Assembly (NCBI RefSeq): GCF_004337985.1 | Contig: NW_021940923.1 | Span: forward strand, 783,951 to 847,950 | Origin: Pyricularia pennisetigena | Lineage: Eukaryota; Ascomycota; Sordariomycetes; Magnaporthales; Pyriculariaceae | DNA: 64,000 bases | Direction: 5' to 3' | Shown here: in pieces, positions 35,122 to 45,780 of the stretch | Layout of the letters: every line of letters begins with the position of its first letter | Position numbering within the stretch: position 1 is the stretch's first letter | Notes under the pieces: generated by a model | What the model saw: the letters and a program-made list of their open reading frames with translations, nothing else | Told to the model about the DNA's origin: nothing | Databases searched by the model: none | Made by a program: the position numbers and the translations under genes

Positions 35122-37608
35122 ATGCCAAACCTGGTTCTAGACTCACTCGTGCCAGCCTTCCTCATTGAGCCGGTTTTGCGGCAGGCCCGCCGATTCTCCC
35201 GCGGCAACTCCGCCGTCTCCGGACCGGATACCTCAGGCGGTCCCGGAATCGGCGAGGATAATTCATCTTCCACGTCCACTGCAATCCCGGAGGAGATAGA
35301 AACCATCTCGCCGCCTCTCGCTCCTGCTGCGGTTTCGGGTCGGGTTGCGTCTGCACCCTTGGCGGTGGCCAACTTCACCCCGCCGCACGTGCATCCTTGT
35401 CAAACAACAACATCATCACCGTCGTCATCATCACTACAACCCACTTCACCTCCGCTGCTGACACAACCCGCCTTGTCAAATCTGGTGGAACCGCAGTCCC
35501 CCTCGCTCTTTGCCGAGGACAACGACATGAGCGATTCCGCAAACGACGGCAGCAACAACAACAACAACCAGACATGGAGTGAAGCAGGCTTGGCTGCGGC
35601 CCGGGCACAGGCTTGGGCCGCGACCTCGGCGGCGCCTTCCCCATCTTCGGCAGCCGAAGACGACTGGCACCGGGTCATGCGCCTCCGGATCCTGGATGTG
35701 CAATCGCGAGACATACCCGAGAAGGAAAAGGCCGCGATGCTGCACAGGTTATTGACCGAGAACCATAACCGGTTGCGTCAGCAAAAAATCTCCAGCGGAG
35801 CCGGCGGCAAGGGTGCGAGCCAGAACGACATGGAAGGGTCCGCCTCGGCGGAGCAGAAGCAAGGCAGCAGCAGCTACCTGGGCGCGCTCAAGTTCTGGCA
35901 GCTTTCCCCCGGCGAGGCTTCCACAACCACCAAGTTCCTGCTCACCGAGGAGGACATTGCGCCCACGTTTTGGAAGCCCAAGGCCGGAAGCGGCTGCGGC
36001 CACAGCAGCCTGAGCGACGACGTGTTTGGGTCAGCGCAGTCAAAGTCGGGGACAGTCGGGGACGGCGGCAGCGGTGGTCAAGCCGAGCAGCGCCACCTGG
36101 GATGCGAGCACTACCGGCGCAACGTCAAGCTGCAGTGCAACAAGTGCTCCAAGTGGTACACCTGCCGGATCTGCCACAACGACAACGAGGACCACGAGCT
36201 GCCGCGGCGCGAAACTAAACACATGCTGTGCATGGCGTGCGGCTTCGCGCAAAAGGCGTCGGACGAGTGCGTCAAGTGCGGCCAGCTGGCGGCGAGGTAT
36301 TATTGCGACGAGTGCAAGCTCTGGAACGATAATCCGGACGTGAGCACATACCATTGTCGCGAGTGTGGCATCTGTCGGATCGGGGCTGGGCTGGGCAAGG
36401 ATTTTGTGCATTGCAAGGTTTGTTCCTATTTTGCCTTTGGAACCCCTGAGATTTGAAATGGCTAACAAACCCCCCAAACTCTCCGATCAAAGGAATGCGG
36501 AATCTGCATCGCAATCGAAACGGAGACGTCTCACCGTTGCCGCTCGGGCGCCATGGACTCGAACTGCCCCATCTGCACCGAGGACCTGTTCACCTCCACC
36601 AAGCAAATAATTCACATCAACCCCTGCCGCCACTTGATCCATAAGCGATGCTACGACGAATACCTCAAATCCAACTACAAGTGCCCGATCTGCAGCAAAA
36701 CAATGTCCAATATGGAAAGCCAGTTCCGGAAAATGGACCAGCACATTGCGGACCAGCCCATGCCAGCCGAGTACCGCGACGTGCGCGCCATCATCTACTG
36801 CAACGACTGCGAGGCCAAGAGCCAGACGCTTTACCACTGGGTTGGGATGAAGTGCAGCATCTGTCAGGGCTACAACACCCGGGAGATCAAGGTCGTCGGC
36901 GCCCCTATCGAGATGTCAAGCGAGGCGGCCAGGCTGCAGGAGGAGATGACGGGCCAGCAGCCGCAGCTCCAGGGCTCGATGACCGAGGCGGCACTCGCTG
37001 CAGCCAGTCAAGAGCGCACAGAAGCCATTGATACTGGCCTAAGGATATTAACGGACGCGGAGGAGGCGGTCGTCAGGCGTTGGGCGACCACTACAGAAAG
37101 AGACGGCACGAATGCATGCGCGCCTCCGCCATTTTGGCCTCCCAACCTCGGAAGAGGCGAGACGCACGAGGGAATCGACGGCGACCAGTCCATCCTCGAC
37201 CTGCCACCCAGACTGATAGAGGCGACGGCGCTGGCCCGGGGCCCGGGGGTGTTTGGACTGGCGGACACGCCGGCCGGGCGGCTGTTGGCCATGGGGTACG
37301 CCCGGCACCTGGCTGCGATGGACCCATGGGAGAGGCACGACCTGGGCGGGCCACGGCCGGCAGGGGCGAGGCCTGTCGGTGGTGCAGCAGCAGCTGCTGC
37401 TGCGGGACAAGGGGAACGGACGGATATCGACTGGGCGCTAGACTGGCTGGGGAGCATCGGGCTGCGGAGCGATGAGGAAGACGAGGTGGAGTCTGAGGAT
37501 GACGACAGTGACAGCAACGACGAGGATGAAGATGACGACATGGCTGAGAATGGGGATGAAGGAGACGATGACGACGACGACGATATTGTCTTGACGGGTC
37601 ACCGGTAG
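35122..37608 (+). CDS. CHY and RING zinc-finger protein (RCHY1/Pirh2-like E3)
   Basis: Predicted ubiquitin E3 ligase of the CHY-CTCHY-RING family (animal Pirh2, plant MIEL1). Exons 35122-36417 and 36493-37608; 75-bp intron 36418-36492 (GTTTGT donor, GCTAAC branch, TCAAAG acceptor), 803 aa. The first 325 residues are low complexity, with a possible helix at the start (MPNLVLDSLVPAFLIEPVLR). The CHY finger begins near 327 (LGCEHYRRNVKLQCNKC), followed by CRICHNDNEDHELPRRETKH and the CTCHY region (YYCDECKLWNDNPD; YHCRECGICRIG). The splice rebuilds HCKECGICI. The RING is at about 457-500 (NCPICTEDLF, PCRHLIHKRCYDEY, CPICSKTM), then a zinc ribbon near 530-560 (YCNDCEAKSQ; CSICQGYNT) and an acidic C-terminus. 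The family is usually 260-400 aa in animals and plants, so long flanks are a fungal trait. Confidence 0.92.
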
Positions 37609-38204
37609 GTAAAGACAGATGAGGCGAGGTAGAGAGGGTTGTCTATTCGCTCGTTGGAATACTGGGAAGTGCGAGGAGTTTATGGTTATGTTTTTTTGGG
37701 GGGTATATATTTTGACTCTTGTTTTCATTTCATCTCAACTGTACAATCTCTTCAAGTGATGGATGGAGTCAGCGATGGTTCTGTATCTTTTTTTCAGAAT
37801 AGCCCTATAACCCCGAGTGGTTTTATCTACCGAGGTTAGATCCTGTATACGACATGAATGCGGACGCAAATAGCGGGATCGAATGTTTACTTGTCCGTCC
37901 ATTCTCATGAGCAAAACAATCATTCATAGAAGTGATCTACTTGTCCATGATTAAGAGTTCAACAATGGGCTGACTGCTATGCAAAGTTGAAAGAAAACAA
38001 AAGAGTAAACTATATACCGTTCCATCAACGCCGCGCAAACATTAAACGAAACTGTTAGAAGTCCATTGGAGAACCCTCCTTGCCATGAAGAGCCTGGATT
38101 CACTCTTTAGACAGCCTCAAAGGAAGAAAAAAAAAAGAGATAAAGAGATAGCGATAGTTCCCCAACCAAGTAGACACTCCCATCTTCTCAGACTTTTCGT
38201 CCAT
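37609..38204. other. convergent 3' region
   Basis: It lies between the 3' ends of the CHY-RING gene (plus) and MZT1 (minus), so it is expected to be 3' UTR and terminator sequence. No gene is seen. Confidence 0.5.
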
Positions 38205-38647
38205 CTACCTCCGCCGACTGGCAGCAGCACTCCCAGCGTGAGCAATCTGAGCGGTGGCTTCCTGGCCCTGCTTTCGGAGCTCCTTCACGACGGACTTTTT
38301 ATTGTAGGAGGTCAGCAGGAGAGGGAGAGAGAGCGGGGAGAGAAGGGTGGAGGTTATCATGACGTCTTTTGTTTTGACCAAACGTACAGCAAGAGCCTCG
38401 GGACTGACCCCGTTCTCTATCATGGATATGCAGATGGACAGGGTGCGGCGATCGAGATGGCAGTTCTGTTTTCGCGGTTGTAATGGGTTTGGGGAAAAAA
38501 GGGGTTTTATTTTAGTATATGCAGATGTGGGACAGGGTAGGTAAGATTGGGGGAGAACTATGGAGGACGGACGAGGATTGTGGAGATTTCGTGCAGGATG
38601 TCGACTGCGTTTTGGGCCGCGGCTTGCTTTTCGCGTTTGCTGTCCAT
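38205..38647 (-). CDS. mzt1: MOZART1-type gamma-tubulin complex subunit
   Basis: Microprotein that binds the N-termini of gamma-tubulin complex proteins and is needed to recruit gamma-TuRC to spindle pole bodies. Three small exons: 38647-38573, 38465-38388, 38294-38205; introns of 107 bp (GTCCGT donor, AAACAG acceptor) and 93 bp (GTACGT donor, CTGAC branch, AAAAAG acceptor), all splices in phase 0. The product is 80 aa, the normal size: MDSKREKQAAAQNAVDILHE then ISTIL, joined to NCHLDRRTLSICISMIENGV-SPEALA, joined to SVVKELRKQGQEA and a short Ala/Ser/Arg tail. The order matches the conserved MZT1 fold (three helices). Each exon is too short to stand out alone, so ORF calling misses it. The first donor is non-consensus after GT, which slightly lowers certainty. 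Confidence 0.92.
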
Positions 38648-39889
38648 TTTCCCGGTTTTATTGAGCTCCCGGTAAATTAACTGAGAAGAGACGGGGTATG
38701 AGAACTGCAACGACTGAATGCTGAATCTTGAGTTGTATGTAATTCCCAACCAGGATTGAATCGTCAAGGGAAACAACTCGGCGGCGTCACGGTTTGGGGT
38801 TCGGGTGCAGGGCGGTCGCGCGTGAGGGAGGAAATGTGGGGTTATCTCCTGTACCCATAAAGCACGTGACTACGCTCTGCCGTGTTTTTCTCGGTGGTAG
38901 TTGTGCAGGTCGAATTTTCTTTGGCTCCCTCTTTGCGATCCGCTCTTTCGATTGCCTGGAACGAAAAAAAAAAAAAAAAAAAAAATAACCAGCAAACAAC
39001 ATTGCTCTCCTACTCCATGTGAGAATGTGCGACACTCGGGTGGTTCATCCTACATGATTGACGTCGAACTTGGATAATACTCTGTTCATGTTCTGTCTCT
39101 TTCCCTGCACCTGTCGCTGGAAGTCCAGCGTCAAGCGATACAAAACATTCTTGACATTTCTGCACTCACCAAACATTGATTTGCCAGACTCAAACAAGTC
39201 GAAAAGCAGCATCCCAAGCCAGCCACTCCTGCGATATTTTACTTCGCAACCTTTCGAGTCTTTGCTTCGGCAGAGGTCCTCCCGTTTCGGTGCGTTTTGT
39301 ACCGGCTAGGGAGGGAGGCTTTTGGTTTCATTGCTCAATCTGGGGGGCAGATGATGAAAATCTTTTTTTTTTCTTCATCTCTCTCGTGCTGCAAGATCAG
39401 ACTTTTATTGGGCCATCATAGTCCGCGCCTGGAGCTTATTCACCCAGGCGAGGCTCCAGGAGCACCTACATCTCTTTCATTTCGTATCATTGGTGATTGT
39501 GGGAGTAAAATCAAGAGTCTGCCTCTTACGATGGTGTTCGTCTGTCCAAAGGCGCTAATCAAGTCAGTCCACAATATGCAGGTTGGGCTGCCATTGGTTC
39601 ATGTTTGCGTCACTCTTTATCGGTTTACCCCATTCGACACAAACCTGTATGACCCAACAGGACCGGCACTTGCTCCATGACGAATGAATGGATAATCCGA
39701 GCAATACCGAGCTGTCTACATGGAGACTACGCCCGCCAGGATAGCCGCCATTGCTCATCGTATCCCGTGTGCGGCGATCAACTTTGATATAATAAATTTA
39801 CATTTCTTGGCTGCGTCTACTATTCTTGTCCACTATAACTGATCATTTCGCATAATATACCCAACACACTGTATCCAAGTGCCAATACC
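38648..39889. promoter_or_regulatory. divergent promoter region, mzt1 and malic enzyme
   Basis: It carries the promoters of the minus-strand mzt1 and the plus-strand malic enzyme gene. An E-box nonamer GCACGTGAC is at 38862-38870, about 215 bp from the mzt1 ATG. An A run of about 21 nt is at 38965-38985 and a T run at 39362-39372. Open frames here lack codon bias. Confidence 0.45.
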
Positions 39890-41668
39890 ATGCCTTCCAA
39901 GTTTGCACATCTCCCTCTCTCCACCAGCGGCCCTCTGGACTGCGCCCTGAGTGGCACCGCAATACTAAACCACCCCTTTTTCAACAAAGGCTCGGCCTTT
40001 ACCGCCGCCGAGAGGCGAGACTTTGGCCTCCTTGGCCTCCTCCCTCAGAACGTCCAGACGTTGGAGCAGCAAGTCAACCGCGCATATGCCCAGTATTCAT
40101 CGCGGCCAGATGACCTGGCCAAGAACACCTTCCTGACCTCGCTCAAGGAGCAGAACGAGGTGCTCTTCTACCGCCTGCTGCACGACAACCTGCCCGAGAT
40201 GTTTGGCGTCGTCTACACCCCGACCGAAGGCGACGCGATTCAAAACTACTCGAGGCTGTTCCGCAGGCCTGAGGGCTGCTTCCTGAACGTCAACGACGTG
40301 GACCGCGTCAGGGAGGACCTGCAGCGCTGGGGCCGTCCCGAGGACGTCGACTACATCGTCGTCTCGGACGGCGAGGAGATACTGGGCATCGGCGACCAGG
40401 GCTGCGGCGGCATCCTCATCAGCATCGCCAAGCTCGTGCTGACCACGCTCTGCGCGGGCCTGCACCCGAACCGCACCCTGCCCGTGGTCCTCGACTGCGG
40501 CACCGACAACCAGGCCCTGCTCGACGACCCGCTGTACCTGGGCCTGCGGGAGCGCCGCGTGAGGGGCGAAAAGTACGACGCGTTGGTGCGCGAGTTCGTC
40601 GGTGCCGCCAGGGACCTCTTCCCCCGCGCCGTCATCCACTTTGAGGATTTTGGCGTGACCAACGCCCGCCGAATCCTCGACACGTACCGGCCCCGGGCTC
40701 CCGTCTTCAACGACGACGTCCAGGGCACCGGGTGCGTCGTCCTCGCGGCCATGATGGCGGGCATGCACGTCTCGGGCCTCGGCATGCGGGACCTGCGCAT
40801 GGTGGTGTTCGGCGCAGGGTCGGCCGGCACGGGCATCGCGGACATTGTGAGGGACGCCATCGCCGAGGAGACCGGATGCGGCAAGGACGCTGCGGCGGAG
40901 CAGATCTGGCTCGTCGACAAGCCGGGGCTGCTGACGACGGCGACGCGCAACGACGCAGCGCAGACGCCCTACGCCAAGAAGCCGTGGGCCGAGGGCCACG
41001 GGACGGACCTGCTTGCCGTCGTCGACGAGGCCCGCCCCAACGTGCTGATCGGCACATCGACGGTGCCGGGTGCCTTCACAGAGGAGGTGGTGCGGGCAAT
41101 GGCACGGCACGCGCCGCGGCCCATCATCATGCCACTATCAAACCCAACACGGCTGCATGAGGCTGTGCCTGCGGACCTAATGGCGTGGACGGACGGCAAG
41201 GCGCTGGTGGCCACGGGGTCGCCGTTTGCGCCAGTGAAGCTAGGCGATGGCGGCCGCGAGGTCGAGATTGCAGAATGCAACAACAGCGTCGTGTTCCCCG
41301 GCATCGCGCTCGGCAGCGTGCTGAGCAGGGCGCGGCTGGTGACGGATGGGATGCTCGTCGCCGCCGTCAAGGCCGTCGCCGCCATGAGCCCCGCCCTCGA
41401 GGATCCTAGCCGTGCCCTGCTGCCCGGGGTGGACCAGGTGAGGAACGTCAGCGTCGCGGTCGCCAGTGGGGTCATTCGAGCGGCGGTGCGGGACGGCGTC
41501 GCGACGGAAGAGGGCATACCTCGGGGGGACGACGATGGCGACCTGGAGGAGTGGGTGAGGGAGCAGATGTGGGATCCCGTGTACCGGGAGCTGAGGTGGG
41601 TCGAGGGCGGCGAGGCGACCAGGGAGGCGAAAGGGGAGATGAAGCAGGCTGGGACCTTGGAAGCGTAA
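39890..41668 (+). CDS. malic enzyme, NAD(P)-dependent
   Basis: Oxidative decarboxylation of L-malate to pyruvate and CO2 with reduction of NAD+ or NADP+. 592 aa, intronless, the usual length for eukaryotic malic enzyme. Motifs in order: PEMFGVVYTPTEGDAIQNYS with the catalytic Tyr109; SDGEEILGIGDQGCGGILIS followed by IAKL (catalytic Lys181); IHFEDFGVTNARRIL and FNDDVQGTG for the divalent metal (Glu252, Asp253, Asp276); the Rossmann loop VVFGAGSAGTGIADI (about 305-319); and NVLIGTSTVPGAF plus MPLSNPT. All catalytic residues are present. No mitochondrial presequence is apparent in the first 30 residues, so cytosolic location, and supply of NADPH or pyruvate, is likely; cofactor choice cannot be fixed by eye. 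Confidence 0.95.
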   Translation: MPSKFAHLPLSTSGPLDCALSGTAILNHPFFNKGSAFTAAERRDFGLLGLLPQNVQTLEQQVNRAYAQYSSRPDDLAKNTFLTSLKEQNEVLFYRLLHDNLPEMFGVVYTPTEGDAIQNYSRLFRRPEGCFLNVNDVDRVREDLQRWGRPEDVDYIVVSDGEEILGIGDQGCGGILISIAKLVLTTLCAGLHPNRTLPVVLDCGTDNQALLDDPLYLGLRERRVRGEKYDALVREFVGAARDLFPRAVIHFEDFGVTNARRILDTYRPRAPVFNDDVQGTGCVVLAAMMAGMHVSGLGMRDLRMVVFGAGSAGTGIADIVRDAIAEETGCGKDAAAEQIWLVDKPGLLTTATRNDAAQTPYAKKPWAEGHGTDLLAVVDEARPNVLIGTSTVPGAFTEEVVRAMARHAPRPIIMPLSNPTRLHEAVPADLMAWTDGKALVATGSPFAPVKLGDGGREVEIAECNNSVVFPGIALGSVLSRARLVTDGMLVAAVKAVAAMSPALEDPSRALLPGVDQVRNVSVAVASGVIRAAVRDGVATEEGIPRGDDDGDLEEWVREQMWDPVYRELRWVEGGEATREAKGEMKQAGTLEA

Positions 41669-41936
41669 AAGTATTTATAGGGAGGAGTTCTGTGTGGTCT
41701 AGACCAGACTTGGGTAGTAACAATAATACTGAGCTTTCTGGTTTGTCTTCTGATTTCCTTTGTACAGCTTCGTGGCATACTTTGCTGTAACTACCGCTCA
41801 CACCCGGCCAAACAAACCTCTCCTCTTAAAAAGGAAGAGCGAAGATTAAATATTCCGCATTCCAGACTAGGTTTTAATACAAGGCACCACATCCACATCC
41901 ACATCCCCCTTCGCCAGAACCAAAAAGACAGCCGAC

Positions 41937-42623
41937 TCACACGCCAGGTCCCCTACCGCCAATCCCACTCCCCATCATGTTGACACTGGTCCCCTTGAGG
42001 GCATGATCGCTCGGATTCGCCGCCGCCTCGTAGAGGATATTAGCGGGGGCCCTGCCGAGGGGCATCCACTCGCCCCTGAAGCCGAGGTACGACAGCCTGG
42101 TGACGTCCTCTTGGCCGTCGCCAAAGTTGTCGACGAAGAAGAGCGACAGCCTCGCGACGCCGCCGAAGCGGGCGCGCTTGACGTTGAGCTCCTGCACGGC
42201 CGAGGTGCGGCTGAGCTCCAACTCCTGCAGCGGGGCCTCGGCCTCGGCGGCCGAGAAGTCGAAGCTCTCGGGCCGGTTGGCAAAGACGCGCAGCGTGCGC
42301 GGCGCCGCCGCGCTGTCCGACGTCCGCACCAGGATCGAGTGCAGCTTGACCTGGCCCGTGAACGGCACGTGCATGAGCAGCTGCTCGTCCGCGTCGCTGG
42401 CCAGCTCCGGCGTCGGCGTCAGCCGCTCCGCCCACGTCTTCTTCACCACGGCCGCGCCCGAGTCGTGCGCGGCCTCGTTCAGCGTCACGATCTTGTCGAA
42501 CTCGATGCGCGTGTACAGCGAGTTTTGTAGCGCCGGAGTCAGGTCGTCGCTGTGGTCGTGGCCGTCCTCTCCGTGGTGGTGATGGTGGTCGTCGCCACCG
42601 TGCTCGTCGTGGCAGTGTGACAT
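41937..42623 (-). CDS. PITH-domain protein (PITHD1/DUF1000)
   Basis: 228 aa, one exon. The PITH domain is a beta-jellyroll found at the C-terminus of thioredoxin-like proteins and alone in PITHD1, which associates with the proteasome. Seen here: LTPALQNSLYTRIEFDKIVT, ADEQLLMHVPFTGQVKLHSI, LRVFANRPESFDFSAAE, ELNVKRARFGGVARLSLFFV-DNFGDG and RLSYLGFRGEWMPLG, all matching the family core in order. The N-terminal 27 residues are remarkably rich in His and Asp/Glu (about 10 His), possibly a metal-binding tail. The start at 42623 is preceded, on the minus strand, by an A-rich leader that runs straight into an assembly gap, so the promoter is missing. Its 3' end converges on the malic enzyme gene 268 bp away. 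Confidence 0.9.
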   Translation of the reverse strand: MSHCHDEHGGDDHHHHHGEDGHDHSDDLTPALQNSLYTRIEFDKIVTLNEAAHDSGAAVVKKTWAERLTPTPELASDADEQLLMHVPFTGQVKLHSILVRTSDSAAAPRTLRVFANRPESFDFSAAEAEAPLQELELSRTSAVQELNVKRARFGGVARLSLFFVDNFGDGQEDVTRLSYLGFRGEWMPLGRAPANILYEAAANPSDHALKGTSVNMMGSGIGGRGPGV

Positions 42624-42627
42624 GGTT

Positions 42628-42658
<31 letters not shown>

Positions 42659-43063
42659 NNNNNNNNNNNNNNNNNNNNNNNNNNNNNNNNNNNNNNNNNN
42701 NNNNNNNNNNNNNNNNNNNNNNNNNNNNNNNNNNNNNNNNNNNNNNNNNNNNNNNNNNNNNNNNNNNNNNNNNNNNNNNNNNNNNNNNNNNNNNNNNNNN
42801 NNNNNNNNNNNNNNNNNNNNNNNNNNNNNNNNNNNNNNNNNNNNNNNNNNNNNNNNNNNNNNNNNNNNNNNNNNNNNNNNNNNNNNNNNNNNNNNNNNNN
42901 NNNNNNNNNNNNNNNNNNNNNNNNNNNNNNNNNNNNNNNNNNNNNNNNNNNNNNNNNNNNNNNNNNNNNNNNNNNNNNNNNNNNNNNNNNNNNNNNNNNN
43001 NNNNNNNNNNNNNNNNNNNNNNNNNNNNNNNNNNNNNNNNNNNNNNNNNNNNNNNNNNNNNNN
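42659..43063. other. assembly gap (405 N)
   Basis: The gap is entered from a poly-T tract (42643-42658) and left into a poly-A tract (43064-43088). It removes most of the intergenic DNA between the PITH gene promoter and the LYS9 3' end. Reading frames drawn through it are artefacts. Confidence 0.99.
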
Positions 43064-43256
43064 AAAAAAAAAAAAAAAAAAAAAAAAAGTGCAAGAACAA
43101 ACTACTGAAAAATGGCATCAGGTTCGTTCAGTGCTTTATTTTATCGGAATCTGGCTAGAAGCAGTTTTGAGTCAAGCCTTTGTCATGTCTATTTTACGAA
43201 TGCACTTTTCCCAAGCACCTCGTCATGGGCCATCATCAAGCAATCAACTTTTGTTT

Positions 43257-45253
43257 TTACTCCACAACCTTCTCCTTGCACTCGATGCTGTAAAACAAGT
43301 TGAAATAGTCAGTCACGGATCTCACACCCACTACATCCCACTGCAAGCCCAGCAAATCAACAACAAATAAAAACAAACTCACCCATATTTCTCCTTGAGT
43401 TCCTTCATCAAAGGGTCGTTGATCTTGGAGTTCATAGGCGCAAGCACACCCCTGTCGGAGATGGTGCCATCGAGCACAAACTTGACAGCTACGGCGCAGG
43501 GGACGCCGACGAGCTTGGCCATGGCCGAGTAGCCACCGGAGCCGATGGGGGCGCCGTACTCGCACAGCGTCGATGTGCGCGTCTCCCTCGAGCCGTCCTT
43601 GTTCTCGATCTCGAACTTGTGCTGGAGCATCTGCGAGGAAGTTCCAACGTGATTAGTACTGCTGCTAATTTGTTCTCATTTTTGAAAGGCACATGTTCGT
43701 CTTCATGTCGCCTTCAGTGCAGGGAAAGAACACTTCAGTCAAGTACTCACCACCAAGTCGCGCTCGCCCTCCTCGAACTGCATCTTCTCCTCGAGCGTGG
43801 CGCACAGCGTGTCGAGCGCGTTACCCCTGGGTGTGATCTTTTTGTCGGAGAAGATACCGACTGCATGTGAAACGGTCCAGTTAGCCAGCCTTCTATGCAC
43901 GCACATGCGCACTCCCCCTCCATCGGCGAATGGACTAGGTACTTACGCCACTTCAGACCAGCAACGATCCGCTTCTGCTCCTCGGTCGACTCAAAGGTAG
44001 CGTTGGACACGATGGTGCTGACAATGTCCTGCTCCGAAGCAGAGGAGGCCTTGATAATCTTCTGGGTGGCCTCCTTCCACGGGATGGCCTCCTTGAGGAA
44101 AGGCTGCTCCTCATCGCTGAGGAAGCCAATGTCGACGAGGACCTTGATGAACTGCGGGAAGCCCTGGTAGCGAAGAGTCTGAAAGGCATCACCAGAGGAT
44201 CACAGTCAGCGCCACACTTCCAAGCCGAAATCTCCCCTTCCTTCTTCCTTCTTCAACATATCCATCCCCACCACAGGGCAGAGTGCTAAACTTACACCAC
44301 GGACAATGTTGTCCGCTTCAGGAATCCGGTAGCGCTCCTTGTACGGGGTCGAGTCACGGTTAGGGTAGGCAACAAAGGCAAAACCGGGGTAGATAAAGTA
44401 GGGCTTGGCGGTAGCCATGAGCTCGGGCCCAGCAACGTTGGTGACCTGACCGTCCTTGTAGAAGCTGGCGGCGTTCCTCAGCGCCAGCAGCACACCCCTG
44501 CTGGACCAGCTGAACTTGTAACCGAGCGGGTTGTCGGACGACTCGGGCGCGGGCAGGCCACCGCAGTAGCTGAGGAAGGTCTTGATCTTGCCGCCAGCGG
44601 CGTGAACCTCCTCGATGGTCTTGATGGCGTACAGGTGGTCGATACCCGGGTCGAGGCCGATCTCGTTCATGACCGTGATGCCGGCGTCCTTGGCCGCCTG
44701 GTCGAGCTCCATCATGGCGGGCGAGACGTACGACGTCGTCACCACATGCTTCTTCTGCCTGATCGCAGACTTGATCACCGTCGCGTGGAACGTGTAGGGG
44801 ATCAGGCTGATGACGAGGTCGTGCTTGGCCACCTCGGCGTCGAGGGCGGCGTCGTCATTGACGTCGAGCGAGATGGGCGTCGAGTGCTGCACGCCCGCGG
44901 ACAGCTTCTTGGCCGACTCGAGCGTGCGGCATGCTGTGCAGGCAAGTAAAATCCTCGAGTTAGAATGCTGGTTTTTTTTTTTTTTTTGTTGTTGTTTGTT
45001 GGGGCCTGGGAGAGTGTAGCTGTTGTGACAAGAGGAAGAAGAAGAGAGAAAAAAAAAAAAAAAAAAACGTACCAACTGTGACCTTGATACCCGAGTCCGT
45101 GAGGACATCGAGAGTCGGCCTGGTCACGAAGCCGGAACCCCTAGAGTTGACGAATGATATTAGCTCTTGAGAGGAAATTGATGCTTATCTTTTTTCGCTG
45201 ATACAATAATCTGATTGGTATACTCACAGCATAAGCACGCTCTTGGTGGCCAT
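43257..45253 (-). CDS. LYS9: saccharopine dehydrogenase (NADP+, L-glutamate-forming)
   Basis: Saccharopine reductase of the alpha-aminoadipate lysine pathway: joins aminoadipate semialdehyde and glutamate with NADPH to form saccharopine. Seven exons: 45253-45228, 45140-45073, 44933-44296, 44178-43947, 43860-43751, 43630-43383, 43287-43257; all introns have GT donors and AG acceptors and frames join exactly, giving 450 aa as in yeast Lys9. The first splices build MATKSVLMLGSGFVTRPTLD and VTVACRTLESAKKL (Rossmann fold). Later signatures: SLIPYTFHATVIKSAI, HVVTTSYVSPAM, NEIGLDPGIDHLYAIKTIEE, SYCGGLPAPESSDNPLGYKF-SWSSRGVLLA, RGTLRYQGFPQFIK and LGIFSDKKITPRGN; the end is KYGIECKEKVVE. The first (26 bp) and last (31 bp) exons are very short. 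Intron 2 holds a poly-A/T run. This is the most intron-rich gene in the window. Confidence 0.96.
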
Positions 45254-45780
45254 GTTGGGCTGATGGTATCTGGACTGAATGGGGTGTCTTTTATATGGGA
45301 GCGAAGTCAATTGTCAAAATGTGACTATGAATCAACAATACAAAATCCCAACTTGAAGTAATTTTCAATTTTCCCAGGCTATCAAAACCAAAACTTTAAT
45401 CAACAATCGAGCTCCTACGCGTTTGGCGGGGTCAATTATACAGATTCAATGCGACCACGCCAAGGCGAGTCGATGAATTCTGTCATAGAGGGGCACCAGG
45501 CGCCGATTTCGGAAGTCCCCAGTCAAACGGCGCTAGTGCCCGTCCTTGGCCGCCCATGTAAGCAAGCACCTTGATAGTTTACTTCCCTACTCTGTCTACT
45601 AACACAACTCTGTAGGCAAATAGAAATTTTCTAGTTTGGACATATTCCAAATATGCGCATATACCCGAGCAAGAGCTCGCACTGACCTATCATAGCAGTA
45701 TCGATCCTCCTACACGCAGTTAACTGACCTGAGTAAAGGCTGCACGTAACCGCAAGAGACTGCCAATGACCGGCTTCCCT
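45254..45780. promoter_or_regulatory. LYS9 promoter and RRN6 3' region
   Basis: Both flanking genes are on the minus strand, so this 527-bp spacer holds the LYS9 promoter and the RRN6 terminator. I looked for the amino-acid control element TGASTCA and did not find a perfect copy. No gene is seen. Confidence 0.45.
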
